Of a DNA stretch of 64,000 nucleotides, positions 13,801-21,464 are shown in pieces. Below the pieces are notes generated by a model. That model saw nothing but the letters and a program-made list of their open reading frames with translations. It did not search any database and was not told the origin of the DNA. Origin of the DNA: Asterias rubens (taxonomy: Eukaryota; Echinodermata; Asteroidea; Forcipulatida; Asteriidae); NCBI RefSeq assembly GCF_902459465.1, contig NC_047076.1:10176146-10240145 (forward strand), given 5' to 3'. The first letter of the stretch is position 1. Every line of letters begins with the position of its first letter. Made by a program: the position numbers and the translations under genes.

Positions 13801-16489
13801 CAATTATCAACAATAGGAACATTATTTGTTTCTTTATGTTAAAAGTCAATGTTCTTACAGCCTTAATTCTGTATGTGTTTATCAAATTCTGTCATGAGGT
13901 AAAGGAACAAAAACCAAACTTTCAGTATTCACTCAAACTCAAAATGTAAAGACACAGTTTCATCTAAATTCCTCTTTCTCTGGTAAATTATATCCTCCTC
14001 ATGTTCCATTTTATTCCTTTAAAGGCTCTGGGCACAATTGGTAATTACTCAAAATAATTGTTAGCCTAATGACTTACTAGGTAACTAGCAATGGAGAGCT
14101 GTTGATGGTATAAAACATTGTGAGAAACAGCTCCCTCTACAGTAACGTAGTTTTCAAGACAGAGGGTATTTCTCACTCAAATAATAAAGGACTTCAGCTG
14201 AAGCCATTTATATAAGGCAGATAAAAGCACACAAATTTGTGCAAAAAGGGTGTTCTTTCTTTCTTTATTCTCTTGCAACTCATGGACCAATTGAGTCCAA
14301 ATTTTCCAGACTTGTTATTTTCTGCATATGTTGAGAATACTGGGCCCGATATCATGGCTCTGCTTACCGACGAATTCTGCGCTTACTATCACTATTACCT
14401 ACTTACGTGCAAGCGCCAAATTTCTGCGCTAGCCGTGTAAGCGTAGAATGCCTAGTAACATAGAGTTTACACGAGCAGAAGCCAAAATTTGCCGCTAACC
14501 CGTGAAATCTGATGAGCAGAGTCATGAAACTGGGCCCTGGTCTTTGACGATTACCAAACGTGCCCCGATACACACACTGATTGTCATGAAACCTTACCTC
14601 TGGTTGGAGTGGTGGTCTGTAATGTTTATGTAACTCAATAACGATACGTAGAGCAACCAGTACATTCTCTTCATTCTCTCTCTCAAGCAGTGAGAACATG
14701 AGGTCCAAGATTGCAGGAACATAAGGCCGTAGTGTTTCATTAGTTGGCATACGATGTAGCAGCTCCAACAGTAACTTACGTAAATGCTAACAAAGAAAAT
14801 ATAAATCATTTATTGGGATGTATAAACATAAAGCCGTAGTGTTTCATTAGTTGGCATACGATGTAGCAACTCCAACAGTAATTTACGTAAATACTAGAAG
14901 ATAACAATCAAATTATTATTGGTGATGTAGAATAAAAGAAATTTCCTTATAGATATGGAAAAAGATATTTTTTGCAACTAGACAAGACATTTAAACGTTT
15001 AATAACAACTGATCCACAAAAAAACTAACCTGCTGAGCCTTCTCTGCAATGAAGAATGGTTTCTCATCTTTAAGAACCTTCAAGAATAGCGGGATTGCAT
15101 TCTCCAAGAAGGCTCCATTCTGAGATGAAGATAAAATCACCTGCAGGAATAATGGAATCAAATTAAGACCTTTTACTCTTAGTAACATGTTCAGTGAGTA
15201 AACCAATCATTAGAATCCATTTAACTTCATGAGTTGTGACACTATTAAGACCTTTTACTCTTAGTAACATGTTCAGTGAGTAAACCAATCATTAGAATCC
15301 ATTTAACTTCATGAAAATCATCAAAATTTTAGGGTTGGCGTAGAAGGATTAAGGAAAATTAGAGATTTTATGTACCTCAAAGTTTTCACTTATCTCCTGT
15401 GCTGCCTTCAGTCGGTTATCATCAGCTGAATAAGAAGAACCAAATAAACATTACTCAACAAGCGAGAAATGAAATATTGTGATAACGTGGCATCATGCAT
15501 GAGATTGGTGTGTATAGTCAGATCTTTTCAGCTTCGATTACTCATCGTCAAGGAATCACTGACTTACATGCCTCATTGTGGAGCTAATTCAACAACTATC
15601 AAATCTACCGTAAAACAGTAAAAAAGAAAGTTAAAGAAATTAGGATCCAAATAAGCAATGCCGATTCCAATGACTCGCTGCATCGCATCATCATTCTATT
15701 ATTGCACCAATTCCATACCAGAAAAAGAAGATACACCAAGTAATAAAAGTGGCTTTTTATATAGCTCGCATGTCCATCACTCAGTGTCGCTCAAGGCGCT
15801 TCAACATACAGTTTTTTCCTGCAAGGTAAGTGGGACTACACTTGAATTATGGTTATGGTTTCAAGGTGATGTCAATCAAACCAGGAACAACAGGGCTAAC
15901 CCCTCCTCTGTTCGATAAGTGCACTAGGTTCTTTTATAAATGTGCATTACACAACACATAATGTATCACAGCAATATTGTTTATTCAATACTTTCTAATA
16001 TCAACAACTGTAATAACTTAGATTTTTTGTTTTAGTTCTCAGCAAAAAGTTAACAAATATGTTGTGTTTTTGTGTGTATTATTACCTTATATGACTTGCT
16101 CGAATGTTTGTTATGGTTTTGTGTCGAAATCTACATTTTCCATAAATGTAGCAAAGCTTCTCTAGAGAAAAATATTGCAATACTTCAATATCATCGCTAT
16201 TTTAATGGATTCACATAGAGTTAAATATAACTGCATTGATAGCCATGATTTATGTTTGTGAAGTCATGGATTAAAACAAATGTTTTTGATCCTTACAAGT
16301 CTAATATTAAATGTATTTATGCTACAAAGTCTGCAAAGTGAATGCTTACCTGCTCTTGTGTCTGCCAGTATAGAAACATTGGTTCGATACTTGTTGATCA
16401 TAGCAGCTGGATCTATTGGTAATGACCCAGATGCTATGGGCATTTTTACCACGACTGACTCCGTGTGAAGCATCGGAGAGGCTTGGCTT
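1874..16489 (-). CDS. TRRAP: TRRAP, N-terminal part, 18 exons (gene continues past left edge)
   Basis: TRRAP is the pseudokinase/HEAT scaffold that recruits SAGA and TIP60/NuA4 histone acetyltransferase complexes to activators in the nucleus. Exons in transcript order: 16350-16489, 15376-15425, 15030-15140, 14598-14786, 13722-13778, 12932-13060, 10167-10333, 9579-9675, 8756-8894, 8274-8352, 6781-6985, 6211-6302, 5298-5716, 4565-4639, 4237-4364, 3810-3999, 2702-2796, 1874-2039. All have GT-AG borders and their phases join. The product matches animal TRRAP throughout, for example [43 protein letters not shown] and [20 protein letters not shown]. The exon at 5298-5716 encodes a Pro/Thr-rich linker, as in vertebrate TRRAP. 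About 837 of the family's roughly 3,800 residues are here. The start is uncertain: ATG 16473 is the first in frame, but the exon appears to begin at a splice acceptor, so an upstream exon may exist. Identity is very sure. Confidence 0.95.
2146..2594. mobile_element. TIR element of the AAAGGCAGTGGACAC family with an inner palindrome
   Basis: The left end reads AAAGGCAGTGGACACTATTG and the right end is its degenerate complement (GTCCAGTGCCTTAAA). A second palindrome of about 146 bp sits inside, roughly 2332-2477. Its arms both carry a tRNA-like TGGGATTCGAACC block, which resembles a Pol III B box on the minus strand. It lies in a TRRAP intron. Other members are at 14021, 16576, 28074, 43403, 44030, 44375, 48669, 54757 and 61157. 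Confidence 0.75.
2906..3640. repeat. 77-bp array, 9 copies, amplified from a SINE core
   Basis: The phrase CCTACTCCTTAACATAGCAC recurs every 77 bases at 2906, 2983, 3060, 3137, 3214, 3291, 3368, 3445 and 3522. Units alternate between two types (CATGCAATGG with CCAAGAAC; CATGTAATGG with CCAGGAAC), giving a 154-bp higher-order repeat. The single-copy form is the middle of the SINE at 40845, 42484 and 52880. The flank after 3598 continues as that SINE (CGAACCCCTTCTCTTTTCAG). Confidence 0.92.
4990..5200. repeat. Dispersed repeat (second copy near 51790)
   Basis: The stretch shares blocks such as ATATTTGGTC(C/T)TTGGAAAA, GGGCAAA and AAACAGACT with 51790-51985. The family is unknown and no coding capacity is seen. 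Confidence 0.5.
5985..6140 (-). mobile_element. tRNA-derived SINE fragment
   Basis: On the minus strand it reads like a tRNA head: TGGCCGAGCGGTCTAG (A-box-like), then GGTTTGAATCC (B-box-like), followed by a body containing TTAGGGTTAAGTGTCTTGCC on the plus strand. It belongs to the same family as 40845-41220. It lies in a TRRAP intron. Confidence 0.7.
6470..6720. repeat. Dispersed repeat copy 1 of 3
   Basis: The block with CTACTCCGCGGTAGTAGAATA, AGTTCTCTAAAGAACAAACT and GATACACACATGGTGTTAC recurs at 12727-12905 and, more diverged, at 53760-53950. The 53760 copy also carries AAAACGTTGAGACCAATAAG, which from memory resembles sequence near Penelope-like element ends. That family assignment is inference. 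Confidence 0.6.
7691..8181. repeat. 62-bp minisatellite, 8 copies
   Basis: GCATTGTTTGAAGCTAATTA recurs at 7691, 7753, 7815 and then every 62 bases to 8125. Variants (TTAACG/TTAATG, ATAGTG/ATATTG) are mixed among units. It begins only about 90 bases downstream of the splice donor of the TRRAP exon 8274-8352. Confidence 0.93.
8433..8645. mobile_element. Fragments of a GGGCCC-type MITE and of a SINE-like element
   Basis: 8433-8530 resembles the left half of the GGGCCCAATTTCAT family (AGGGCCAAGTTTCATAAAGC). 8545-8645 contains CACTGCTCTAGAATTGCAAA and GGGTTGAATCCC, matching the SINE-like end seen inverted at 22480, 29930 and 40610. Confidence 0.5.
8979..9191. repeat. 71-bp tandem repeat, 3 copies
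   Basis: TGCAAGAGATAAACAC(A/G)CTA recurs at 8979, 9050 and 9121. The three copies differ at two or three positions. It lies in a TRRAP intron. Confidence 0.93.
10376..11347. mobile_element. Foldback element with a nested Harbinger-like MITE
   Basis: The outer ends are inverted copies of CTAAAGCCxTGxTCGCATTGG. Inside lies 10701-11210, bounded by perfect inverted GGGAGGCCGTCTTTAACTAA ends and flanked on both sides by TAA. That fits the 3-bp target duplication of PIF/Harbinger elements (family knowledge). No transposase is present. It lies in a TRRAP intron. Confidence 0.75.
11400..12636 (-). pseudogene. Non-LTR retrotransposon (CR1/L2-like) 3' ORF remnant, interrupted
   Basis: On the minus strand from about 12615 it encodes [20 protein letters not shown] and then [14 protein letters not shown], which is the typical stretch after the reverse transcriptase domain of CR1/L2/Babar-type LINEs. 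After an 892-bp insertion (11578-12469) the frame resumes and ends with [20 protein letters not shown] and a stop near 11397. An AATAAA-like stretch follows near 11360. Only the extreme C-terminus survives, so it is inactive. Confidence 0.8.
11578..12469. mobile_element. 892-bp TIR DNA transposon inserted in the LINE, TA target duplication
   Basis: Nearly perfect inverted ends of about 50 bp begin CACCTATCAATTGTAAGACG and run through CTTGACCCCCGGGGAGGGTG. TA flanks both sides (11576-11577 and 12470-12471). Removing the element plus one TA rejoins the LINE reading frame exactly, which supports the borders. No transposase ORF is seen, so it is non-autonomous. Confidence 0.85.
12727..12905. repeat. 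Dispersed repeat copy 2 of 3
   Basis: Closely similar to 6530-6690, sharing GTAGTAGTTAAAAAGCAGGAC, CTCCGCGGTAGTAGAATATA and GATACACACATGGTGTTAC. It ends about 30 bases from the donor of the TRRAP exon 12932-13060. Confidence 0.75.
13088..13267. repeat. 32-bp tandem repeat, about 5.6 copies
   Basis: AACTTCAGTTCACTTATCAA followed by ATATAACAATAC repeats every 32 bases. The unit differs between early (TTTAC) and late (TTCAC) copies. It lies just upstream of the TRRAP exon 12932-13060 in transcription order. Confidence 0.9.
13404..13665. mobile_element. Foldback MITE, about 262 bp
   Basis: The ends are inverted TATAGTAAGGTTTG. The arms pair through most of the length, for example GGGATGGTTCTG with CCAGAACCATCCC and GATCAGTATGCTCTGAT with ATCAGAGCATACTGA. 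No ORF. It lies in a TRRAP intron. Confidence 0.8.
14021..14560. mobile_element. AAAGGCAGTGGACAC-family element split by a GGGCCC-family MITE
   Basis: The outer element begins AAAGGCTCTGGGCACAATTG and resumes as GGTCTTTGACGATTACCAAA. The inner element, 14343-14536, begins GGCCCGATATCATG and ends CATGAAACTGGGCC, with CTG on both sides as a 3-bp target duplication. It adjoins the TRRAP exon 14598-14786. Confidence 0.8.
14826..14896 (-). pseudogene. Partial duplicate of the TRRAP exon 14598-14786
   Basis: This is a 107-bp-shifted copy of the acceptor and first 20 or so codons of the adjacent exon. It keeps an AG acceptor and an open frame ([20 protein letters not shown]), then breaks off into intron sequence that reaches a stop. 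Among four visible exon differences two are synonymous. There is no donor, so it is unlikely to be spliced in as a functional exon. Confidence 0.85.
15163..15315. repeat. Tandem duplication of about 70 bp
   Basis: ATTAAGACCTTTTACTCTTA through TTTAACTTCATGA occurs twice, starting near 15165 and 15243, separated by a few bases. It lies in the TRRAP intron next to exon 15030-15140. Confidence 0.9.
15745..15920 (-). mobile_element. SINE fragment (same family as 40845-41220)
   Basis: It carries the family blocks GGCTTTTTATATAGC, CTCAGTGTCGCTCAAGGCGC, GTAAGTGGGACTACAC and CAATCAAACCAGGAAC, but lacks the tRNA-like head. Confidence 0.7.
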
Positions 16490-16575
16490 CTGTAAAATCA
16501 CATCATATCAATAATATCAAGGTCAGTTTGTCACAAAAATTTGGAAACGAAAATGGCACAAAATTGTTTTAACTT

Positions 16576-16913
16576 TAAAGGGAAAGAACACGTTTGGTAG
16601 TTACTCAAAACAATTATTAACTTAAAAACTGACTTGCTAACAAGCATTGGAGAGCTGTTGGTTGTATAAAACATTGTGGGAAACAACTCCCTCTGAAGTA
16701 ACGTAGTTTTTGAGAAAGAGGTAATTTCTGACTAAAACAATAAACTCCTATCTAAAAGCACACCAATTCGTTCAACAAGGGTGTTTTTCATTCATCATTT
16801 TCTGGCAACTTTGATGACCGATTGAGCCAAAATTTTCACAGGCTTGTTATTTTCTGCTTATGATGGGATACACCAAGTGAAAAGACTGGTCTTTGACAAT
16901 TCCCAAACGTGTA
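16576..16913. mobile_element. TIR element of the AAAGGCAGTGGACAC family
   Basis: It starts near AAAGGGAAAGAACACGTTTGG and ends TTGACAATTCCCAAACGTGT. The internal blocks GAGAGCTGTTGG, ACATTGTGGGAAACAACTCC and GTAACGTAGTTTTTGAGAAA match other members. Confidence 0.75.
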
Positions 16914-18329
16914 CCTTCTATCTACTTAGATTTTTGATTCACCACTTCTTATTTTGTATTGGTTTTCACAAGTGACGAAGGGCACCAAGCACACTATAAG
17001 CCAAAATTCCATGTTTGGAGAAAATGGTGTTTGAACATTTAAGTTGAACTATTTTTCAATCTTCCGACGTCGGGCATTGTAAGCGGACAGCGCACACCGT
17101 CACGCACTGCTGCACTGCCTTGCAACACCCCTCCAGGATCTGGTAAGTTTTTGACGTTTTTCTTCAAAATATTTTGTCATTGGTGTTATAATAAGGATGA
17201 TTTTCGAAAGTGGTGAAAATGGAGCAAATCTGTTGATTACCTGTCGAAATTGTATGTGTTTGACCATTTCACCCTGTAGTGCATGATTCAAATTAGGCTC
17301 GTAACCCTCCGACTCCGCTGTCGGGAGGAGGGTTACGTTATCACAACTAGCATCCGGCCAAAGACTCAAAGAGAACAAATACTTGACAAAAAATACAGGA
17401 TTCATATAGTATACAGGAAATTTGTGTAACAACATAGATAGGCCAAGCCTATGTCCGACACACATGTCCGACAATCTGAGGTCGGATGTGGTTTCTTTGA
17501 TGATTGAGTTGAGTTTGACTCATTCATTTGATTGTTTGTTGGTACATGTTTGATATCAATGCACTTGAATGAATCCTTGATCTTCAGTGTGTCAGTGATC
17601 TTACCAAAAATGTATTAATTTAATTAATTAATTAACAAAAACTGAATAACGTTTGTCAATATGTCAGTTTGTTGTTAAATTAAATTGATAAACCTACGAC
17701 AGCAAACTTTATTTTCATCATGATTAAGCCTGATGAAAATATAGGCCGTGAGTAAACTGCAGAGCTTCTGGCACCGGTGGAGCTTGCACAGTCTCGCGGA
17801 AAACGGGGATCAAAGTTGGGGGTCGAAAACATATTACTCATACGTTTAAACATATGGGTTGATCATGTCGAAAACATATGACCCTACGATACGTTTTCTT
17901 TGCGTCTGTCTAGCCCCTAATTCGATGAAATAATTTTACGAATAAATCTCCGTCGGAAGATCAGTAAACATTTTAATTACTTACACAAACTCATGCAAAA
18001 AGAGAGAAGATGACTACCAAATACGGTCCACAAACAAGATAAACACTGCCCGTCGTCAGCACACTTTTTACACTGCCATTTTGTGAATCTTAAAGCCGGT
18101 ACCTGTAGGGTCGTCTTTACAGAAGGAGATCTGATAAAGAGCCAAGACTTATGGTTATACAAAACAAAATTAAAATAAAAAATTAGAGTAAATCCTGTGA
18201 TTAAACATTATTTGCCTTTTTCAATCCCTTTTTAAATATTTAACAAAAACAAGCGAGTTAAATAAATCCAATCTCCTTCTGAATATCGTTGTTTTTTTGT
18301 TGGCCATAATATTCAGCGGGAAAGTCCTA

Positions 18330-18590
18330 GCCTTTTCTCGAGGCCTTCGTCGCCTTGTTTGGCAGCATCATATGGCCCTCTCGAAACAACTCCAGCTTTG
18401 GCTTTGGATATTCGGCTTCAGGCTCCGTCCTCTTGTCTACAGCCATGTGAGCTCGTACGCAAAATACGGGCAAATAATTGTCAAAACAACAGCGGGCCAA
18501 GCTAATCTGAGCCGAATCCAAAGCTGAATTCGTGGTCTCGATAAGGGCCATAAGGCTGCCAGTCAAGGTGCGAAGCCTCGAAGATTAAAC
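18330..18590. mobile_element. Foldback MITE, about 260 bp
   Basis: The left arm holds CTCGAGGCCTTCGTCGCCTTG and CTTTGGATATTCGGCTTC. The right arm holds their rough complements (GAGCCGAATCCAAAGC; CAAGGTGCGAAGCCTCGA). The border is approximate and there is no convincing ORF. Confidence 0.65.
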
Positions 18591-18687
18591 GACTTGTTCA
18601 GAGGTCTAAGCACGTTAGACTTTATTTCAAGTCTGAGATTGCGGTTATCAGTTTGAAAGACTCCATCAACTCGGGTTAGTGAGCGCT

Positions 18688-18911
18688 TAGTCTTGGTGCA
18701 AGACGTTTCTCGTTTCCCTTTTCACGCACACCGCGGCCAATTCACCAACTCACGTGACTTAGTTCACTCACCGCTCCCCCGTTTCTCCGGGGGAGCGGTG
18801 AGTGAACTAAGTCACGTGAGTCGGTGCGGATTGAGTCGGTGCGGGCGCTGTTGGTGAATTGGCCGCGGTGTGCGTGAAAAGGGAAACGAGAAACGTCTTG
18901 CACCAAGACTA
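18688..18911. mobile_element. Mutator-like foldback element with 9-bp target duplication
   Basis: The element is a near-perfect palindrome from TAGTCTTGGTGCAAGACG to its complement, with a hairpin tip at CTCCCCCGTTTCTCCGGGGGAG and about 30 extra bases in one arm. GTGAGCGCT flanks it exactly on both sides (18679-18687; 18912-18920). A 9-bp duplication is characteristic of Mutator-like elements. A second copy is at 51228-51459. Confidence 0.88.
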
Positions 18912-18935
18912 GTGAGCGCTACGCAGAAATGCAAT

Positions 18936-19092
18936 TGGGTGCGTTCGATTAGCTTCCCCGGGTCGACCCCGGTGTGTGGTGTTTTCTTTTTCCAGGACGA
19001 ACGTGTGCAAATAATTACCCACGTTCGTCCTGGGAAAAAAAAAACCTGCCACACACCGTATTCGACCCAGGGAAGCTAAACGAACGCACCCA
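18936..19092. mobile_element. 157-bp palindromic MITE, TGGGTGCGTTCG ends
   Basis: Both ends read TGGGTGCGTTCG on opposite strands. The arms pair around CCAGGACGAACGTG...CACGTTCGTCCTGG. A sister copy is nested at 24273-24426. No clear target duplication is visible. Confidence 0.88.
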
Positions 19093-20823
19093 ATAATATT
19101 GATAACCCGATTTCGCCATCAGGGGGAAAAAAATTACTGTAAAAGATTTTTTCTCTGAACAAATTTTGACAAAATTATAGTATTTCGAAAAACACCACCC
19201 TAACATTGTTTAAGTTCCATTTTCCCACGGTGGTTTTCTTTAATAATATTGGTTTGAAATAAATATATATTGTCCTTTTTAAGTGTCCTTTTTTAAGGCA
19301 TTAAAGAGTGGCCCTATTTTGGCTTTTGAAGAGACTGGGAATGCATCATCATGAAACTGGCACCAATTCAATTTTGAAAAAAACACATAGCATTATTTAG
19401 GAACGTTGCTTTCTGTGATGATAAGCATAATCACAGTACCGGTATTACAAGACAGAAAATTTTCGATCAAATAAAAAAACAATGCAACAAATTATCATTT
19501 TGCAACAGCGCCACTTTCTTATGGAAGGGCGGCAACAGTGTTGATGGTTTACTATGATGGAACTACTATGTCACGTGACGGTGTAAACAGATAATTAAAT
19601 GGCAGTCGCCAGATAATAAGTGGCGGTGGCATTGGTCGCCAATTGTTGCATTTGTGCCTTTTTCTATTATGGAATTTTTCTACATGTAGTGGTATACAAA
19701 ATTCTCTATCATCGGAAAATAATTTCCCCTGGCACCATCGATAACCGGCTTCTGTATGGTGATTTTCAAATACTGACAAAACTTCACTCGCCGGTCGCTT
19801 GAGAGTCCATGGAGTGGACTTTGGATATTGCCATATTCTTGTGGCAATTGCTCCCTGACACACAGTATAGAGGGACCCACGTCAAAAAATGCTGTTCACA
19901 CTGTATCTCTTATCTCCATGGTGAGAACAGACCCGGGTAGTCCCGGGACTTGTCAATACCCCGGCGCACTTTCACACGGGTTTCCGGAGTGGGCATTTCC
20001 AGAATACCAGTGGGTTTTACCGGCTACCCCTAACTCAGGAACTGAGCAGAGGTGTGGCAATTCACCGGGTATTTGCCGGGGCAGAACGGGGAAGACCGGG
20101 AATAGAGTGTGGAAAGAGCTAAAGTGGGTTCAAACCGCTCAATGTAGGCCATGTACAACGTAGTTACAACTTTGGTTGCTTGATACATTATTTCTGGGTT
20201 TGATTTTATATTTCTGGGGAATGATAAACTCTGGGGATATATCTGGGTATTTATACTTCGGAGATTTATATATATATTTTTTTTAACTCGGGATTGATTT
20301 TCTGGGGACTAATATTATTTCTGTACTGATATAATTTGTATTCCTATCTCTTTAGTTGTGTCTTTTTTTCCCCGATGGCTGCTCATAGCTAATAATTAAA
20401 ATGAATACAGTTTTCAAACATCACATGTTTACACTGACGTAAAATTGAAGTTTAATCAATAAATCAACCTGAAGAAAAATAATAATTAGTACAAACAAGG
20501 TGAGTGTTAAATCCTTACTTATATCTCTAGTCTGCAAAAATACAAAAACTGATAAACGCAGTCATTAAAGTCGAGCAACAATTAGACACCCATAGAGCTG
20601 ACAAAGTTGATAATATTATTATACGACTGTGTCCATCTAATAATATTTGGCTCTTGGCAGCACTATCGACAACAACTGCCTTCAACATATTATGCATTAG
20701 GCCTAAGTAGCTGGTAAAAGAGTTGGTAATCAGGTGTAGTATACCTACGACCATACTTAATCAATCAAACATACTCTGGTTGAAGCTTAAAAAGCATGCC
20801 GAATGTAGTTTGTATCAATTCGT

Positions 20824-20829
20824 TTTATT
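20824..20829 (-). terminator. Candidate poly(A) signal of the calmodulin-like gene
   Basis: AATAAA on the minus strand, about 640 bases past the stop codon. It is the clearest such hexamer I noticed downstream. Not supported by transcript data. Confidence 0.3.
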
Positions 20830-21464
20830 TTCATGACATTATAATAGTCAGTCATTGCACTCAATTTGGGGTCTAGTGACATGTTGAATTGCACATTACA
20901 ATTAAATGAATTCGTTTTAAATCCACCACTGTTTAAACTTCATCTAAGAAGCCCGGCTCGGTGTTTACAAAAAGGGCGGCCTCTACGTTGAAGTGCCAGT
21001 TTACAGAAACTTCTGTGGGCCTAAGTGCACTCAATGACATGAACATTAATTATGCAGTTCTAATAAACCGACATTACAAGAAGAAACCGGAATTTGTACA
21101 CACAATCTAAGATGTTTTAATGTTGACATTAAAGTCAATTATAATGTGTAATTCTTGGAAATGACAAAAGGTGTATTTTGTTAAATATAAAAAAGTACAC
21201 AACTTGAATGTGAGTTTCTTATTCCCAATTCTCGTTGTACTGTTATAACTGCTTTTCTAAAGTTATGCCGATTTAGTGATTATTATCACGTTTTCCTTTT
21301 TGTCTTCACGGACTCCTTTCTCACTGAATATTAACTAATCCACTATTCGATAAATGCTCCACCACCAATAGTTATACTCGGCTTTCTAGAATGAGAAAAA
21401 CACCATCTCCGCCACCAGTCACCACGTGAAGTCGATGTTGATCTATCGCCGATGGATATTCGGC

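Larger units (their letters stand above)
16490..21464. other. Gene-free interval between TRRAP and the calmodulin-like gene
   Basis: It is expected to hold the TRRAP promoter and any 5' exon, neither of which I could place. The elements with clear borders are listed separately. Also present are a hairpin at about 17307-17335 (AACCCTCC...GGAGGGTT) and a possible long element bounded by inverted ATCTTCCGACG near 17060 and 17952. A GC-rich stretch at 19920-20115 has repeated CCGGG and CCCGG motifs. The open frame at 17100-17474 resembles nothing I know. Confidence 0.6.

Noticed and set aside
17100..17474. 124-residue minus-strand open frame
   Set aside because: No similarity to any family I know; it contains the palindromic GGAGGGTT stem and looks like repeat-derived sequence.
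19552..20163. Overlapping open frames of 60-111 residues
   Set aside because: GC-rich inverted-repeat context with repeated CCGGG words, frames on both strands, and no domain or splice context.
20935..20960. Alternative last exon for the calmodulin-like gene (AG then ATGAAGTTTAA)
   Set aside because: It would replace the loop-4 Glu with Asp and stop at once. The exon at 21465-21493 gives the correct Glu and a calmodulin-like KMM ending.
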